Counted from the first letter of the stretch, positions 8,567-17,947 are shown. The stretch is DNA of 64,000 bases from CALDSL01 sp039810245 (GCA_039810245.1 JBDHWQ010000022.1:4288-68287); one strand, 5' to 3'. Notes: a model not told the origin generated them from the letters alone. Translations and numbers: made by a program.

Positions 8567-9583
8567 ATGGATGAAAAACCGGTCTTGATCCTCTTCCGCG
8601 GCGATGATACCTTTGCCATGCAGCAGGCCGTGGCCGACCTGGTGGCGCGTGTCGGCGACCCCGGGCTGGCCGATCTGAACACCGCGCGCTTCGATGGCCG
8701 CTCGGCCAGCGAGGATGATCTGCGCCTGGCCGCCACCAGCATCCCCTTCCTGGCCGAGCGCAGGCTGGTGGTGCTGACCAACCCCAAGGCGCGCATGGCC
8801 AATGCCGCCGCGCGCGACCGCTTCCTGGCGCTGCTGGACATGCTGCCGCCTACCACTGCGCTGGTGCTGGTGCAGGAAGACGAGCAGCGCTGGGACCGCA
8901 ACAGCCGCCAGATGGATTGGAGCGAGCTGCCTGAAAATCACGCGCTGGTGCAGTGGGCACGCAAGGCCGGCAAGCGCGCTGCGCTGCGCGACTTTTCCTT
9001 GCCGCGCGCCGCAGAAATGCCGGGCTGGATCGTGAAGCGCGCCAAAGAGAGCGGCGGCGCGTTCACCCCGCAGGCCGCCCTGGCGCTGGCGAACCTGGTG
9101 GGCAGCGATACCCAGGTTGCCAGCCTGGAGATTGACAAGCTGCTGCTGTATGTGAACCGCGCCCGCCCGGTGGAAGAAGAGGATGTGGCCGAGTGCACCG
9201 CCGATATCACCAGCGTCAACGTGTTTGATATGATCGATGCGCTGGCCGCCGGGCAGACGCAGGCCGCGCTGCGCCTGCTTTCCGGGCTGCTGGAAGACAA
9301 AGAGCCGGTCATGCTGTTCGGAGCCATCGTCAGCCACTTCCGTGGGCTGCTGCTGGCGCGCGAGGCGCTGGCCGATGGCGGGGGTCAGGCGCAGGTGAGC
9401 AAGCTGCTGCCGCGCCGCCCGCCCAAAGTGATCGAGAAGATGTGCGCCCAGGCGATGCGATTCAGCCTGCCGGCGCTGGAAGACGTCTACCGCCGCCTGG
9501 CGCGGATGGATATGGAAATGAAATCCGGCGTGATGGCCCCCGACCTTGCCCTGCAGATGTTCGTGGCCGAGGTGGGTGGATAA
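8567..9583 (+). CDS. holA: DNA polymerase III subunit delta
   Basis: A 338-residue clamp-loader subunit that opens the beta sliding clamp (dnaN product) for loading on DNA. It shows the family's opening (LFRGDDTFAMQQAV), the segment IPFLAERRLVVLTNP at about residues 62-77, and the C-terminal collar part (FDMIDALAAGQTQAALRLL ... LFGAIVSHFRGLLLAREAL). Length is typical. The ATG at 8567 is used; GCAGGAG lies about 14 bases upstream, slightly far, so the start is probable rather than sure. It stands alone between the DnaA-box region and a terminator. Confidence 0.9.
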   Translation: MDEKPVLILFRGDDTFAMQQAVADLVARVGDPGLADLNTARFDGRSASEDDLRLAATSIPFLAERRLVVLTNPKARMANAAARDRFLALLDMLPPTTALVLVQEDEQRWDRNSRQMDWSELPENHALVQWARKAGKRAALRDFSLPRAAEMPGWIVKRAKESGGAFTPQAALALANLVGSDTQVASLEIDKLLLYVNRARPVEEEDVAECTADITSVNVFDMIDALAAGQTQAALRLLSGLLEDKEPVMLFGAIVSHFRGLLLAREALADGGGQAQVSKLLPRRPPKVIEKMCAQAMRFSLPALEDVYRRLARMDMEMKSGVMAPDLALQMFVAEVGG

Positions 9584-9592
9584 AAAGATGCG

Positions 9593-9630
9593 CCGTGGTG
9601 CAGAAGTCCCTTCGGGATCCTGCACCACGG
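9593..9630. terminator. Bidirectional terminator-like hairpin
   Basis: CCGTGGTGCAG (9593-9603) pairs with CTGCACCACGG (9620-9630), and TCCC/GGGA pair inside the loop. It lies between the convergent holA and subtilase genes and could stop transcription from both sides. Confidence 0.65.
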
Positions 9631-9637
9631 ATGTTGT

Positions 9638-12196
9638 TTACCGGGGCAGCCCCGCGTCGCTGACGCACTGGTTGCCGGCGGTGACCGTTGCGCCGTTCAG
9701 GCTGGCGACATGCCACCAATCGTTGCCGGCCTGCACGCAGGTGCTGGCGCCGGCCGCGTTGATCACCAGGTTATTGCCCACGATGCGCCCGCCATACCAC
9801 ACACGCACCACCGGGTCCGCGAATTCGTCCACGTCGGGCTGGGTGCTCAACCCTTCCAGTCCGTTTTCCAGCGCGCCATCCACCACGTACAGGTCGTATG
9901 GCTGGCTGTTGCCTGACGGGCTGTAATAGGGCTGCGTGCCTTTGGCGGTCGCGTCTTTGATCTGCAGCGCATCGAAGCGCAGCGGCGAATCGGACGTGCT
10001 GCCGCCGCCCTCAACCATGATCTGCGCGTACGGCGACACGGTTCCGCCGAACTGTGACGGCTTGAGCAGCGTGCCGCGCTCCCAATCCGTGCCGCGGTAA
10101 TTCCCGGCGCCCAGCACCTCGGTCACCCAGCCGGGGTGCACCACCCCATCCGCGGGCGAGCCGGCGGGCAGCCAGGCCAGCAGGTCCAGATCGCGGGGCG
10201 AGAACATGCTCCAGTTGAGCACTGCCCACACGTTTTTCGCCGGCGGCACGGCCACGCTGTTGTACGTCGTGGCCAGCATCCCGCCATTGATGACGTCCGG
10301 GTTGGCGCTGGCATCAGGGTTTTCCAGCACCACGCCATCGAAGAACTGGTAGCCGGCGGTGTAGCCGGATTTGCTCACCCACAGATAAAACGTAGCTGAG
10401 GGAGTCGCGCCAGAAGGCAGAGGGATATTTTGCAGGAAAGTGCCTGCGGAGGTGGAAGTCACCGCGCTGGTGTCCAGTGATTTGGCGCTGGCATCGCGGG
10501 TGATGGTCACGCGCGCGCCGTTCAGCGGCAGGCCGTCGATTGCGTTGTACACTTCGACGTAAAAACCCACCCGCCCCATCGCCGCCGACACGTCCAGGTA
10601 GCGCGCGCGTTCCATGCTGTTGGCCGCACCGAAGCTGGCGTTTGGCCAGCAGAAAGGCGCGTGCACCACGCCACCCACGTTCACCCCGTAACCCGGGGTG
10701 CTGTAGGCGGCTTGCGCATTAATCGCCCCAGATGGGTCGCGCGCGAAGGTAAGATCGCGCCCGGTATTGATGAGCCGCTGTTTGAGCTGCGCGGCGGTGA
10801 GCGTTTTGAACACGCTCAACGTGCGCGCCGCGGCCGCGGCGGCGTAGGGTGCGGCCATCGAGGTGCCGCTGTCGTACTCGTAGCCTTTGGCGTAGCCGTA
10901 CATATAGTTATTGAAGAAGGCATTGCTCACCGGTTGGGTGGAGTATATCTGGTCGCCGGGGGCCACCAGCTCGACATGGCGGCCGTAGTTGGTAAAGCGC
11001 GTGGCGCAGTCACTGGCTTCGAAGAACTCGCCTTCGTCCTGGTCGCCGCCGCCATCCAGGTCGATCCATACCTGCTCATACGGTGGGTTACTGCGCGCGG
11101 CAGCTACCGCCACCAGCCCGGTAACGATTTCATTCGCGCCACCGCCCGGAGCCGTCACGTTTGCATCAGCCCACAGCGCTGGGTAATCACCCAGTGATGT
11201 GCCACCGTTACCCGCTGCGGCCACCACCAGCTTGCCCTTCTCGACGATGGCGTAGCGCAGGCTGTCATATTCCAGCCGGTCGGCGGCCAGCGAGCCCAGG
11301 CTGAGGTTGATCACGCGCACATCGCTGCGCCCGGCGCAGTAGCGCACCGCCGCCGCCACGCTGAACGACGTGCCGCGCCCCTGTGCATTGAGCGCTTTCA
11401 CCGCCACTACCTTGCCGTTCGAGACGCCCAGCGCGGTGCCTTTGGTGTTGTCGTTGCGCGCGGTGATAATCCCGGCCACGTGCGTGCCGTGCCCGTTGTC
11501 GTCGTAGGGCAGGCTGTCATCATTGATGAAGTCGTAGCCGTTCACCACCCGGCTTTTCAGGTCGGGGTGCTTACCGTCCACGCCGGTATCCACCACGCAC
11601 ACTGCCGGGCTGCTGGCACTGTTGCGCCAGATGACATCCGATTCCACATAGTCCCAGCCCCACGACTGGTAAAAGTTGCCGGTGATCTCCTTGGGGAAGG
11701 CCGGGATGGATTTTCCGCTGCGCACGCTGCGCATTGCCGCAAGCTGGCGGGTGGAAAATTCGCGCCGGCCTCCATTCGCCCCGCGCACGGTGTAGGCTGC
11801 CCCGGCCGGAACGTTGACGTCCCCCGGCTGGCGCTCAATCACCGCCGCGGCCTCGGGGATGGAATACACCCAGTTGGGCTGCGCGTAGAGCACCTGCCCG
11901 CCGGCTTCCAGCGCCGCGGCCAGCGCAGGCACATCCGCCGCGGGGTCTACGCTGAGCAGCGCCACGCTGCCGGCCTGCGCCACCAGTTCCGCGCCAGAGT
12001 CCGCGGCCAGGGCCTGCGCCCCGGCGGCATAGGCTTTTGCGCTGCGCCCATCCGGGAAGGCCACCAGCACTTCACCGGGCACATACGTGGGCGCCGGTGG
12101 CGTAGACTCAGCCTGCGCCGCGGAGCTTTGTACAGGTAGCAGTGAGCAGGCCAGCGCCAGCCCGAGCGCGATGCGAAACAGTCGTTGCAGGTTCAT
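9638..12196 (-). CDS. Secreted S8 family serine peptidase (subtilase)
   Basis: An 852-residue exported protease. A signal peptide (MNLQRLFRIALGLALACSLL) is followed by a pro-region that resembles an I9/fervidolysin-type inhibitor (PGEVLVAFPDG ... YAQPNWVYSIPE). The catalytic domain has the triad Asp203 (VVDTGVDGKHPD), His236 (NGHGTHVAG) and Ser446 (SGTSMAAP), and the oxyanion segment AAAGNGG. The last ~330 residues are beta-rich, without a clear anchor, and end in a domain of unknown role. It probably degrades extracellular protein. It is transcribed away from the Lon-like gene; the 158-bp gap between them must hold both promoters. Confidence 0.92.
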   Translation of the reverse strand: MNLQRLFRIALGLALACSLLPVQSSAAQAESTPPAPTYVPGEVLVAFPDGRSAKAYAAGAQALAADSGAELVAQAGSVALLSVDPAADVPALAAALEAGGQVLYAQPNWVYSIPEAAAVIERQPGDVNVPAGAAYTVRGANGGRREFSTRQLAAMRSVRSGKSIPAFPKEITGNFYQSWGWDYVESDVIWRNSASSPAVCVVDTGVDGKHPDLKSRVVNGYDFINDDSLPYDDNGHGTHVAGIITARNDNTKGTALGVSNGKVVAVKALNAQGRGTSFSVAAAVRYCAGRSDVRVINLSLGSLAADRLEYDSLRYAIVEKGKLVVAAAGNGGTSLGDYPALWADANVTAPGGGANEIVTGLVAVAAARSNPPYEQVWIDLDGGGDQDEGEFFEASDCATRFTNYGRHVELVAPGDQIYSTQPVSNAFFNNYMYGYAKGYEYDSGTSMAAPYAAAAAARTLSVFKTLTAAQLKQRLINTGRDLTFARDPSGAINAQAAYSTPGYGVNVGGVVHAPFCWPNASFGAANSMERARYLDVSAAMGRVGFYVEVYNAIDGLPLNGARVTITRDASAKSLDTSAVTSTSAGTFLQNIPLPSGATPSATFYLWVSKSGYTAGYQFFDGVVLENPDASANPDVINGGMLATTYNSVAVPPAKNVWAVLNWSMFSPRDLDLLAWLPAGSPADGVVHPGWVTEVLGAGNYRGTDWERGTLLKPSQFGGTVSPYAQIMVEGGGSTSDSPLRFDALQIKDATAKGTQPYYSPSGNSQPYDLYVVDGALENGLEGLSTQPDVDEFADPVVRVWYGGRIVGNNLVINAAGASTCVQAGNDWWHVASLNGATVTAGNQCVSDAGLPR

Positions 12197-12354
12197 GGTG
12201 TTTCTCCCTTGGTTGATAGCAACATGCTAACATGAAGCCCGGCCAGATTCAAGCAGGGGGAAAGGTCCCCCGGATTGGTGACGAATCCCGATTGTGCCGC
12301 GCGGCGCTTCCTGCTACCATACCCACAGGGGAATGGATAGAGAAGAGGAGAATC

Positions 12355-14796
12355 ATGATCCCTGAGCTTCGCGTCGAACAGATTAACCGCCGGGTAGACC
12401 CCCAGGCGCTGCCGTGCCAGAACAGCAGCGAGCTGGAGACATCCAAGATCATTATCGGGCAGGAGCGTGCCACGCGCTCGCTGCAGTTTGGGCTGGGCAT
12501 CCGCGCCACCGGGTTTAACATTTACGTCTCGGGCGAGCCTGGCACCGGGCGCACCACCGCCGTGCGCCAGTTCCTGCAAGAAGTGGCGCTGGATAAGCCC
12601 ATCCCGCCGGACTGGTGCTATGTGCGTGATTTTAAGAATGCCTCGCGCCCTAATGCCATCCGCCTGCCCACCGGCCGCGCGCGTGATTTCCAGCAGGAGA
12701 TGAAAGCGCTGATTGAAGCCATCCAGACCGAACTGCGGCGCGTGTTCGAGAGCGAAGATTATGCCAGCCGCCGGCGCGAGACGGCCGGCGGTTTCGAGCG
12801 CCAGGGCGCCGAGATCATCGAGCAGGTGAATACGCGCGCCAAAGAAGCCGGCTTTGTACTCCAGCAAACGCCCATGGGCCTGATGACCATCCCCACCAAA
12901 GACGGCCACCCGATGAAGCAGGAAGAATTTGAAGCTCTCACCAATGAAGAACGCGAGCAGCTTTCGCAGCGCCAGCAGGGTCTGCAGCAAGAGATCGAAA
13001 ATGCGATCCGCCAGGCGCGCGGCATCGAAAAGAGCGCCGGCGAAGAAGTGCGCCGCATGGACCAGCAGGTGGCTGAGTATTCGATTAACCTGTTGATGGG
13101 TGACCTGAAGAACCGCAGCCGTGACGTGCCCGAGGTACTGGTGTATCTCGACCAGGTGAAGCAGGATATCCTTGAGAACCTGGATCAATTCCGCGCCGCG
13201 CCCGAAACGCCTAATAACGCTGAGCAGCCGCAGGTGGCGCAGCAGATGGCGATGATGATGGCCGGCCAGCGCGATAATTTCTTCCGCCGCTACCAGGTGA
13301 ACGTGCTGGTGGATAACGGCGCGCTGAAAGGCGCTCCGGTGGTCACCGAGCTGAACCCCACGTATAACAATCTGTTCGGGCGCATTGAAAATGAAGCCCA
13401 GTTTGGCGCGCTGGTCACCGACTTCTCGCTGATCCGCAACGGCTCGCTGCACCGCGCGAATGGCGGCTATATGGTCATCCCGGTGGAAGAACTGCTGCGC
13501 AATCCGTTCTCATGGGACGGGCTCAAACGCGCCCTGAAGAATCACCAGATCACCATTGAAGACCCATCCGAGCGCGCCGGGATGCCCGTGACACGCTCGC
13601 TGCAGCCCGAGCCCATCCCGCTGGATATCAAGATCGTGCTCATCGGCCAGCCTGCCACCTACGCGCTGATGGAGATGTACGATGAGGACTTCCGCGAGCT
13701 GTTCAAGGTGAAGGCGGATTTCGATTCAACCATGCCGCGCAGCGAGCGCAGCGTGGAAGAATATTTGCAGTTCATTTCCGCTTTTTGTGCGGACGAACAG
13801 ATCAAGCCGGTGGATTGCACCGGCATGGCGCGCATCGTGGAGTATGGCTCGCGCCTGGCCGACGACCAGACCAAGCTGACCACGCGCTTTGGCACCATCG
13901 CCGATATCGTGCGCGAGGCCAGCTACTATGCCGGGTTGGACATGTCGCAGTACATTACCGCCCAGCACGTCGAGCGCGCCATCGAGGAAAAGATGTATCG
14001 CTCCAACCTGGCCCAGGAAAAGCTGCAGGAAATGACCCGCCGCAATATCCTCATGATCCAGGTAGAGGGGCAGCAGATGGGCCAGGTGAACGGTCTGGCG
14101 GTGATGGATATTGGCGATATCGCTATCGGCCACCCCACACGCATCACCGCCAGCGTGGGCGTTGGACGCGAAGGATTGGTCAATATCGAGCGCGAGGCCA
14201 ACATGAGCGGCCCGATCCACACCAAGGGCATGTTAATCCTCTCCGGCTTTCTGCTCGACCGCTTCGCGCAGGATAAACCCATCAGCCTCTCGGCGCGGCT
14301 GGTGTTCGAGCAGAACTACAGCGGCATCGATGGAGACAGTGCTTCCAGCACTGAGTTGTACGCGCTGCTATCGGCGCTTTCCGGCTTGCCGATCCGCCAG
14401 GCCATCGCCGTCACTGGCTCGGTCAACCAGCGCGGCGAAGTGCAGGCCATCGGCGGCGTAAATGAGAAAGTCGAAGGCTTCTTTGAAGTCTGCCGTGCCA
14501 GGGGGCTGACCGGCGAACAGGGTGTGCTGATCCCGGTGGCAAACGTGGAGAATCTGATGCTCAAGCAGACCGTGCAAGACGCGGTGGCCGCAGGTAAGTT
14601 CCACCTGTGGGCAGTGCGCAGCGTAGATGAGGGCATCGAAGTGCTCACCGGCACGCCCGCCGGCAAGCGCGGCGCAGACGGCCATTACCCCGAAGGCACA
14701 GTCAACGCGCGCGTGGACGCGCGTCTACGCGAGTTGGCCGAGATCAATGCGCATTTCGGCGAGGATCTTGAACCGAGAAGCAAAGAAAATGATTGA
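12355..14796 (+). CDS. Lon-like ATP-dependent protease (S16, LonB-related AAA+)
   Basis: An 813-residue AAA+ protease. The P-loop GEPGTGRTT (about residues 60-68) has Arg where Lys is usual. A long coiled-coil insertion (about 120-290) follows. The S16 protease domain has the catalytic Ser662 in GDSASS and Lys705 in GGVNEKVEGFF. The start at 12355 has GAGGAG upstream; the frame open from 12232 lacks a better start. There is no membrane segment, so it is probably soluble, like the COG1067 proteins. Protein quality control is the family role; its own substrates are unknown. Confidence 0.88.
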   Translation: MIPELRVEQINRRVDPQALPCQNSSELETSKIIIGQERATRSLQFGLGIRATGFNIYVSGEPGTGRTTAVRQFLQEVALDKPIPPDWCYVRDFKNASRPNAIRLPTGRARDFQQEMKALIEAIQTELRRVFESEDYASRRRETAGGFERQGAEIIEQVNTRAKEAGFVLQQTPMGLMTIPTKDGHPMKQEEFEALTNEEREQLSQRQQGLQQEIENAIRQARGIEKSAGEEVRRMDQQVAEYSINLLMGDLKNRSRDVPEVLVYLDQVKQDILENLDQFRAAPETPNNAEQPQVAQQMAMMMAGQRDNFFRRYQVNVLVDNGALKGAPVVTELNPTYNNLFGRIENEAQFGALVTDFSLIRNGSLHRANGGYMVIPVEELLRNPFSWDGLKRALKNHQITIEDPSERAGMPVTRSLQPEPIPLDIKIVLIGQPATYALMEMYDEDFRELFKVKADFDSTMPRSERSVEEYLQFISAFCADEQIKPVDCTGMARIVEYGSRLADDQTKLTTRFGTIADIVREASYYAGLDMSQYITAQHVERAIEEKMYRSNLAQEKLQEMTRRNILMIQVEGQQMGQVNGLAVMDIGDIAIGHPTRITASVGVGREGLVNIEREANMSGPIHTKGMLILSGFLLDRFAQDKPISLSARLVFEQNYSGIDGDSASSTELYALLSALSGLPIRQAIAVTGSVNQRGEVQAIGGVNEKVEGFFEVCRARGLTGEQGVLIPVANVENLMLKQTVQDAVAAGKFHLWAVRSVDEGIEVLTGTPAGKRGADGHYPEGTVNARVDARLRELAEINAHFGEDLEPRSKEND

Positions 14797-15060
14797 AACG
14801 TGAAGAACGCGAAGGCTACATAAAGGTCGCGAAGCCAGGCGCAGAGATTCAACAATCAGTTTAATGTAAGGGCGAGGCGGGAGACAAAACCCCGGCAGGA
14901 AATCACCTTGTAGCCTCGCCCCGGCGCGCGATTATCAAATTCCGCGTGCAACGAGGCTTTTCCGGTAGATTTGCGATACTGTTCTCATCCGAATTTCTTC
15001 GAGAAAAAATTCGTTCTATTCGGCTTGCATTCATGGCATTCGTGATGCTCATTTCCCCTC
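14797..15060. other. Intergenic region with inverted repeat
   Basis: No gene is seen between the Lon-like gene and the GntR promoter. GGGCGAGGC (14870-14878) and GCCTCGCCC (14913-14921) form an inverted repeat preceded by TGTAA. This is similar in style to the TGTAGGG-type repeats at 4399-4432 and 34039-34070. The part from 14940 to 15060 is AT-richer and unremarkable. Confidence 0.45.
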
Positions 15061-15140
15061 TTGACAATTCCATACAACGCGCTACAATAAGACAAAGATA
15101 CAAAGATACAATCGCCCAATGATACAAAGGAGCGCGATAT
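15061..15140 (+). promoter_or_regulatory. Promoter and probable operator of the GntR-slipin operon
   Basis: TTGACA (15061-15066) and TACAAT (15083-15088), 16 bases apart, form a strong sigma-70-type promoter. Directly behind it AAGATACA occurs twice in tandem (15095-15110) and GATACAAAG recurs at 15121-15129. This repeat cluster is a likely binding site for the GntR protein encoded next, that is, autoregulation. AAAGGAG at 15126-15132 is the ribosome-binding site for the TTG start at 15141. Confidence 0.7.
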
Positions 15141-15569
15141 TTGAAAAATCTTGCCGAACAAATTAACCTGGATTTCCGCGTGGGCGAACCGTTATATTTG
15201 CAGATCGCCCGCCAGGTAGAGCAGATGGTCGCCGCCGGCGACCTGCAGGTTGGAGACCAGCTCCCTACCGTGCGCGAACTCGCCACAGAGCTGCGCATCA
15301 ATTTCAATACCGTAGCGCGCGCCTATCACGTGCTGGATGAACAAGGGCTGATTTCCACGCAGCGCGGGCGTGGCACATACATCTGGGAGCAGCCCACCGA
15401 GGAAATGATGCAGAAATTGAGACAAAAAACCCTGGACGAGCTGGCGCGGCGTTTTTTGACTGATAGCCAGAACCTGGGGTACGGCCCCGAACAGGCCACC
15501 GAGGCGCTGAGCCGGTTAATCGCCGGCGGTCTTCAACAAACGTCTACAACCGCAAGCCAGCAAGAGTGA
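15141..15569 (+). CDS. GntR family regulator, YtrA subfamily
   Basis: A 142-residue DNA-binding repressor. The winged helix-turn-helix lies at about residues 18-82 (PLYLQIARQVEQMVAAG ... LPTVRELATELRINFNTVARAYHVLDEQGLI), followed by only a short helical tail. That is the YtrA layout without a ligand domain. Translation starts at TTG, chosen because AAAGGAG stands six to eight bases before it and no ATG is available. YtrA-type regulators usually control the ABC-transporter operon they head. Here the ABC genes (26112-27892) are now separated from it by the mobile element. Confidence 0.88.
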   Translation: MKNLAEQINLDFRVGEPLYLQIARQVEQMVAAGDLQVGDQLPTVRELATELRINFNTVARAYHVLDEQGLISTQRGRGTYIWEQPTEEMMQKLRQKTLDELARRFLTDSQNLGYGPEQATEALSRLIAGGLQQTSTTASQQE

Positions 15570-15576
15570 GGAAAAA

Positions 15577-16005
15577 ATGGCAAAACGAAATGAAACCAGC
15601 AGTAATATGAATGACCTGACTACCTACCTGAATGCGCGCGCCGCTCGGAAAGCGGCCGCTCAGGAAGCCATGCATATCAGCAACATAGCCGCGTTTATCT
15701 TCACGCTCCTGATCATTGCCGCCATCACGGGCGCCGCATTTATGAATGGCAGCGTCCCCGATTTTTGGATTGCCGTATACGTCATTGGATTGGGCCTGAT
15801 CGCTACCGTCGTACTGTTTGGCCTGAAGGTAGCGCGCCAGTGGGAAAAAGCCGTTGTGCTGCGCCTGGGGCGATTCCATGCGCTGCGCGGTCCGGGCATG
15901 TTCTGGATCCTGCCCATCATCGACTCGACCCCGGTGTGGATTGATCACCGCGTCATGGTCACTCCGTTCAACGCGGAAAAGACCCTGACGAAAGCGGCAA
16001 CATAA
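15577..16005 (+). pseudogene. Slipin/SPFH protein, 5' half, interrupted by mobile element
   Basis: It encodes two membrane segments (about residues 29-52 and 62-85) and the beginning of an SPFH domain (EKAVVLRLGRFHALRGPGMFWILP). Host sequence ends at Lys139 in the LTK triplet; the last three residues and the stop come from the element. The missing remainder is at 24756-25331 in the same frame phase. Joining the two at LTK gives a continuous 330-codon slipin (EKTLTK-DTVPVDVDAV), which fits family length. Slipins assemble on membranes into microdomain scaffolds. The 142-residue stub could insert in the membrane but lacks the oligomerising part. A GTGAGGA ribosome-binding site precedes the ATG. 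Confidence 0.9.
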
Positions 16006-17599
16006 TTACATCATTTGATAACCCGCAACTTGCTTCCAACCATCGCCCGCTTTCGTTCGCCTGGAATATTACGCGTAAGTTAACCATTTCGAATATTTGC
16101 CGCTTCGCTGCGAATACAGATACTCCCGGTTTGGGGGTTGCGATATTATCCCGAATTAGAACGATTAATTGCCTTAGTTCCTTTTCCATTTCGGGCGATA
16201 CTTCAATTCCATTGATTGCCCGCTCTAATTCTTCCAATTCAACTGCCATTCGATTCTTTGCTTCGATTTCCTGCTGTACCTGTTTCTTGATAAGCGCCGC
16301 AAGATCATCACTATCATTCCCGCCCAATTGCCGCATATAGCGCGCAATAACCTTATCCTGTTCCGCAATGGCGTATTGTAAATGCTCCAGCCGCGATAAC
16401 TTCGGCTGTAATTCCGCTTCTTTGCGTTCGCGCATTCCCGCTAAACCGTCCTCCAGCGCGCTATCATCGGAAAAGATTGATACCAACCAATTCCAGATAG
16501 CATTTTCAATCTTGCCCGCGTCAATGCTTCGGTTGGCATTCGCGCAAGGTTCCTGTTCGGGTCTATGCCAATGGTTGCCGCAGCGGTAATATAGGTTCTT
16601 GTAACCATGCGCAGCGGTAAAGCTGCCCGCCATTGCTTTCCCGCAATTTCCGCAGCGGAAATACCCGGTCATAAGATATTCATTGCGTTGATTGCGGCGG
16701 GATGTTTCCAGATTGCGCGCGCCTATGGTTTGCGCCTGTTCGAATGTTGCCCGGTCAATAATCGCAAGCTCTGGGACCGGTATGCGGATAACCTTTTCGG
16801 GTGGGTTCTTTACCCGTTTCTTTTTGTCCCGTTCGTAATCTTCTACTACCGCCGTTTTGCCGTAGTGCGTTTCACCCGCATAGATGGTATTTGAAATAAT
16901 GCCCCGAATGGTGGCCGGTATCCAATAGTTAGCCGCATTCTTGCGGTAATGTGGGGTTGGTATTCTCATTTCCTCCAGCCGCAAGGCAATTGCCCGCAAT
17001 GACAACCGCGCGCCGTTTTCGCCGCGTGTATACCATTCGAATATCATTCGGACAACTTCCGCTTCACGTTCGTCAATAACCATCTGGGAAGTTTTCCCCC
17101 GCCCTATGCGGCGGTAACCATATGGCGGGTGGCCGGTCATTACTGGCTTGCGGTCATCAATTGCTTTACTCCATTTCCCATTTGTCATGTATTGAATAAT
17201 CATTTGTTTCCACATGACGGAAAAATTGCTCATGTTCTGGTACATATAGTTTTCAAACGGGTTGTTAAAATCCACCCGCCGCCCGAATGTAACGATATGC
17301 AATTCGATATTCGAGCGCATCAAGATATATTTAAGATCCAACAATACCCGCTCATCCCTGCCCCAGCGCGAAATTTCATTGACGACAACTGCCCCAAATT
17401 CCCCCGCGCGCATGGCGGTCAGCATGTTCTGTAATTCCGGTCTATCTATTCGGCTGCCCGTGTAATCATCCCGGTATACCTGATAAACCTCTAAACCGCG
17501 ATTCTCCGCATAATTCCTGCATGCCTGTTCTTGACTGCCTAAACTTGTGTTATCCGCTTGTTCATCGGTTGATACTCTGCAATAGATCGCGCATTTCAT
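15968..17599 (-). CDS. Large serine recombinase (site-specific integrase of the element)
   Basis: A 543-residue integrase. The resolvase catalytic domain has Ser10 in YCRVSTDEQ. The recombinase domain follows (about 155-300), then a zinc ribbon with Cys316, Cys319, Cys340 and Cys352, and a coiled-coil region (about 390-465). A strong site, GGAGGAAAAG, precedes the ATG. The gene lies at the left end and reads outward: its last five residues (GSFPR) and stop are in host slipin DNA beyond the crossover. In an excised circle the frame would instead run into the right end and gain about 19 different residues. It should catalyse attP x attB integration; excision would need a directionality factor, possibly one of the small genes. 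Confidence 0.95.
   Translation of the reverse strand: MKCAIYCRVSTDEQADNTSLGSQEQACRNYAENRGLEVYQVYRDDYTGSRIDRPELQNMLTAMRAGEFGAVVVNEISRWGRDERVLLDLKYILMRSNIELHIVTFGRRVDFNNPFENYMYQNMSNFSVMWKQMIIQYMTNGKWSKAIDDRKPVMTGHPPYGYRRIGRGKTSQMVIDEREAEVVRMIFEWYTRGENGARLSLRAIALRLEEMRIPTPHYRKNAANYWIPATIRGIISNTIYAGETHYGKTAVVEDYERDKKKRVKNPPEKVIRIPVPELAIIDRATFEQAQTIGARNLETSRRNQRNEYLMTGYFRCGNCGKAMAGSFTAAHGYKNLYYRCGNHWHRPEQEPCANANRSIDAGKIENAIWNWLVSIFSDDSALEDGLAGMRERKEAELQPKLSRLEHLQYAIAEQDKVIARYMRQLGGNDSDDLAALIKKQVQQEIEAKNRMAVELEELERAINGIEVSPEMEKELRQLIVLIRDNIATPKPGVSVFAAKRQIFEMVNLRVIFQANESGRWLEASCGLSNDVIMLPLSSGSFPR
15981..16000. other. Left attachment junction (attL)
   Basis: Slipin coding sequence changes here into element sequence. 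The junction reads CCTGACGAAAGC and the right junction reads ATTGACCAAAGA. They share TGAC (15986-15989), one mismatched base, then AAAG (15991-15994). The crossover lies inside this nine-base block. Confidence 0.8.
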
Positions 17600-17616
17600 T
17601 TCTTTTCCTCCTGCTG

Positions 17617-17646
17617 GGGCATGCGGGGGAATTCCCCCGCATGCCC
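17617..17646. promoter_or_regulatory. 30-bp perfect palindrome just upstream of the recombinase RBS
   Basis: GGGCATGCGGGGGAA (17617-17631) is followed directly by its exact complement. On the minus strand it ends a few bases before the recombinase ribosome-binding site. As RNA it would form a very stable hairpin in the leader, so it could attenuate or limit recombinase expression. No T-run follows. Confidence 0.5.
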
Positions 17647-17671
17647 GCTATTCAATTGTGAATTGCTATTA

Positions 17672-17911
17672 TTACCCGGCGGTTGCCGCGTCAATTGCCG
17701 CAGCGCAGCGCGCGCCCAGCACGCGCATCCGGTCATCCGGTCCCAATTCAAGCATTTCGCAAACATCTTCCAAGACAAACCCAATAGGCGCGGAAACTTC
17801 GGTTAACTTCTTGCCGCTCGCAGCCTTTTCCCATTCCCGGCGAAAGCTTGCCAGCCGTTCGACAATCTTCCCGGTGTCCAGCCCAGCTGTAACAAAAGCC
17901 TGTTGATTCAT
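17672..17911 (-). CDS. Small hypothetical element protein (79 aa)
   Basis: Not recognised. A 79-residue soluble, helical protein (MNQQAFVTAGLDTGKIVERL ...) with a strong ribosome-binding site (GGAGGTGGGATC) before its ATG, so it is very probably translated. It lies between a terminator and the recombinase gene, 72 bases upstream of the latter. Small genes next to large serine recombinases are sometimes recombination directionality factors; nothing in this sequence proves that. Confidence 0.6.
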   Translation of the reverse strand: MNQQAFVTAGLDTGKIVERLASFRREWEKAASGKKLTEVSAPIGFVLEDVCEMLELGPDDRMRVLGARCAAAIDAATAG

Positions 17912-17947
17912 GATCCCACCTCCAATGTGGGTGGGGGCAATAGAAAA

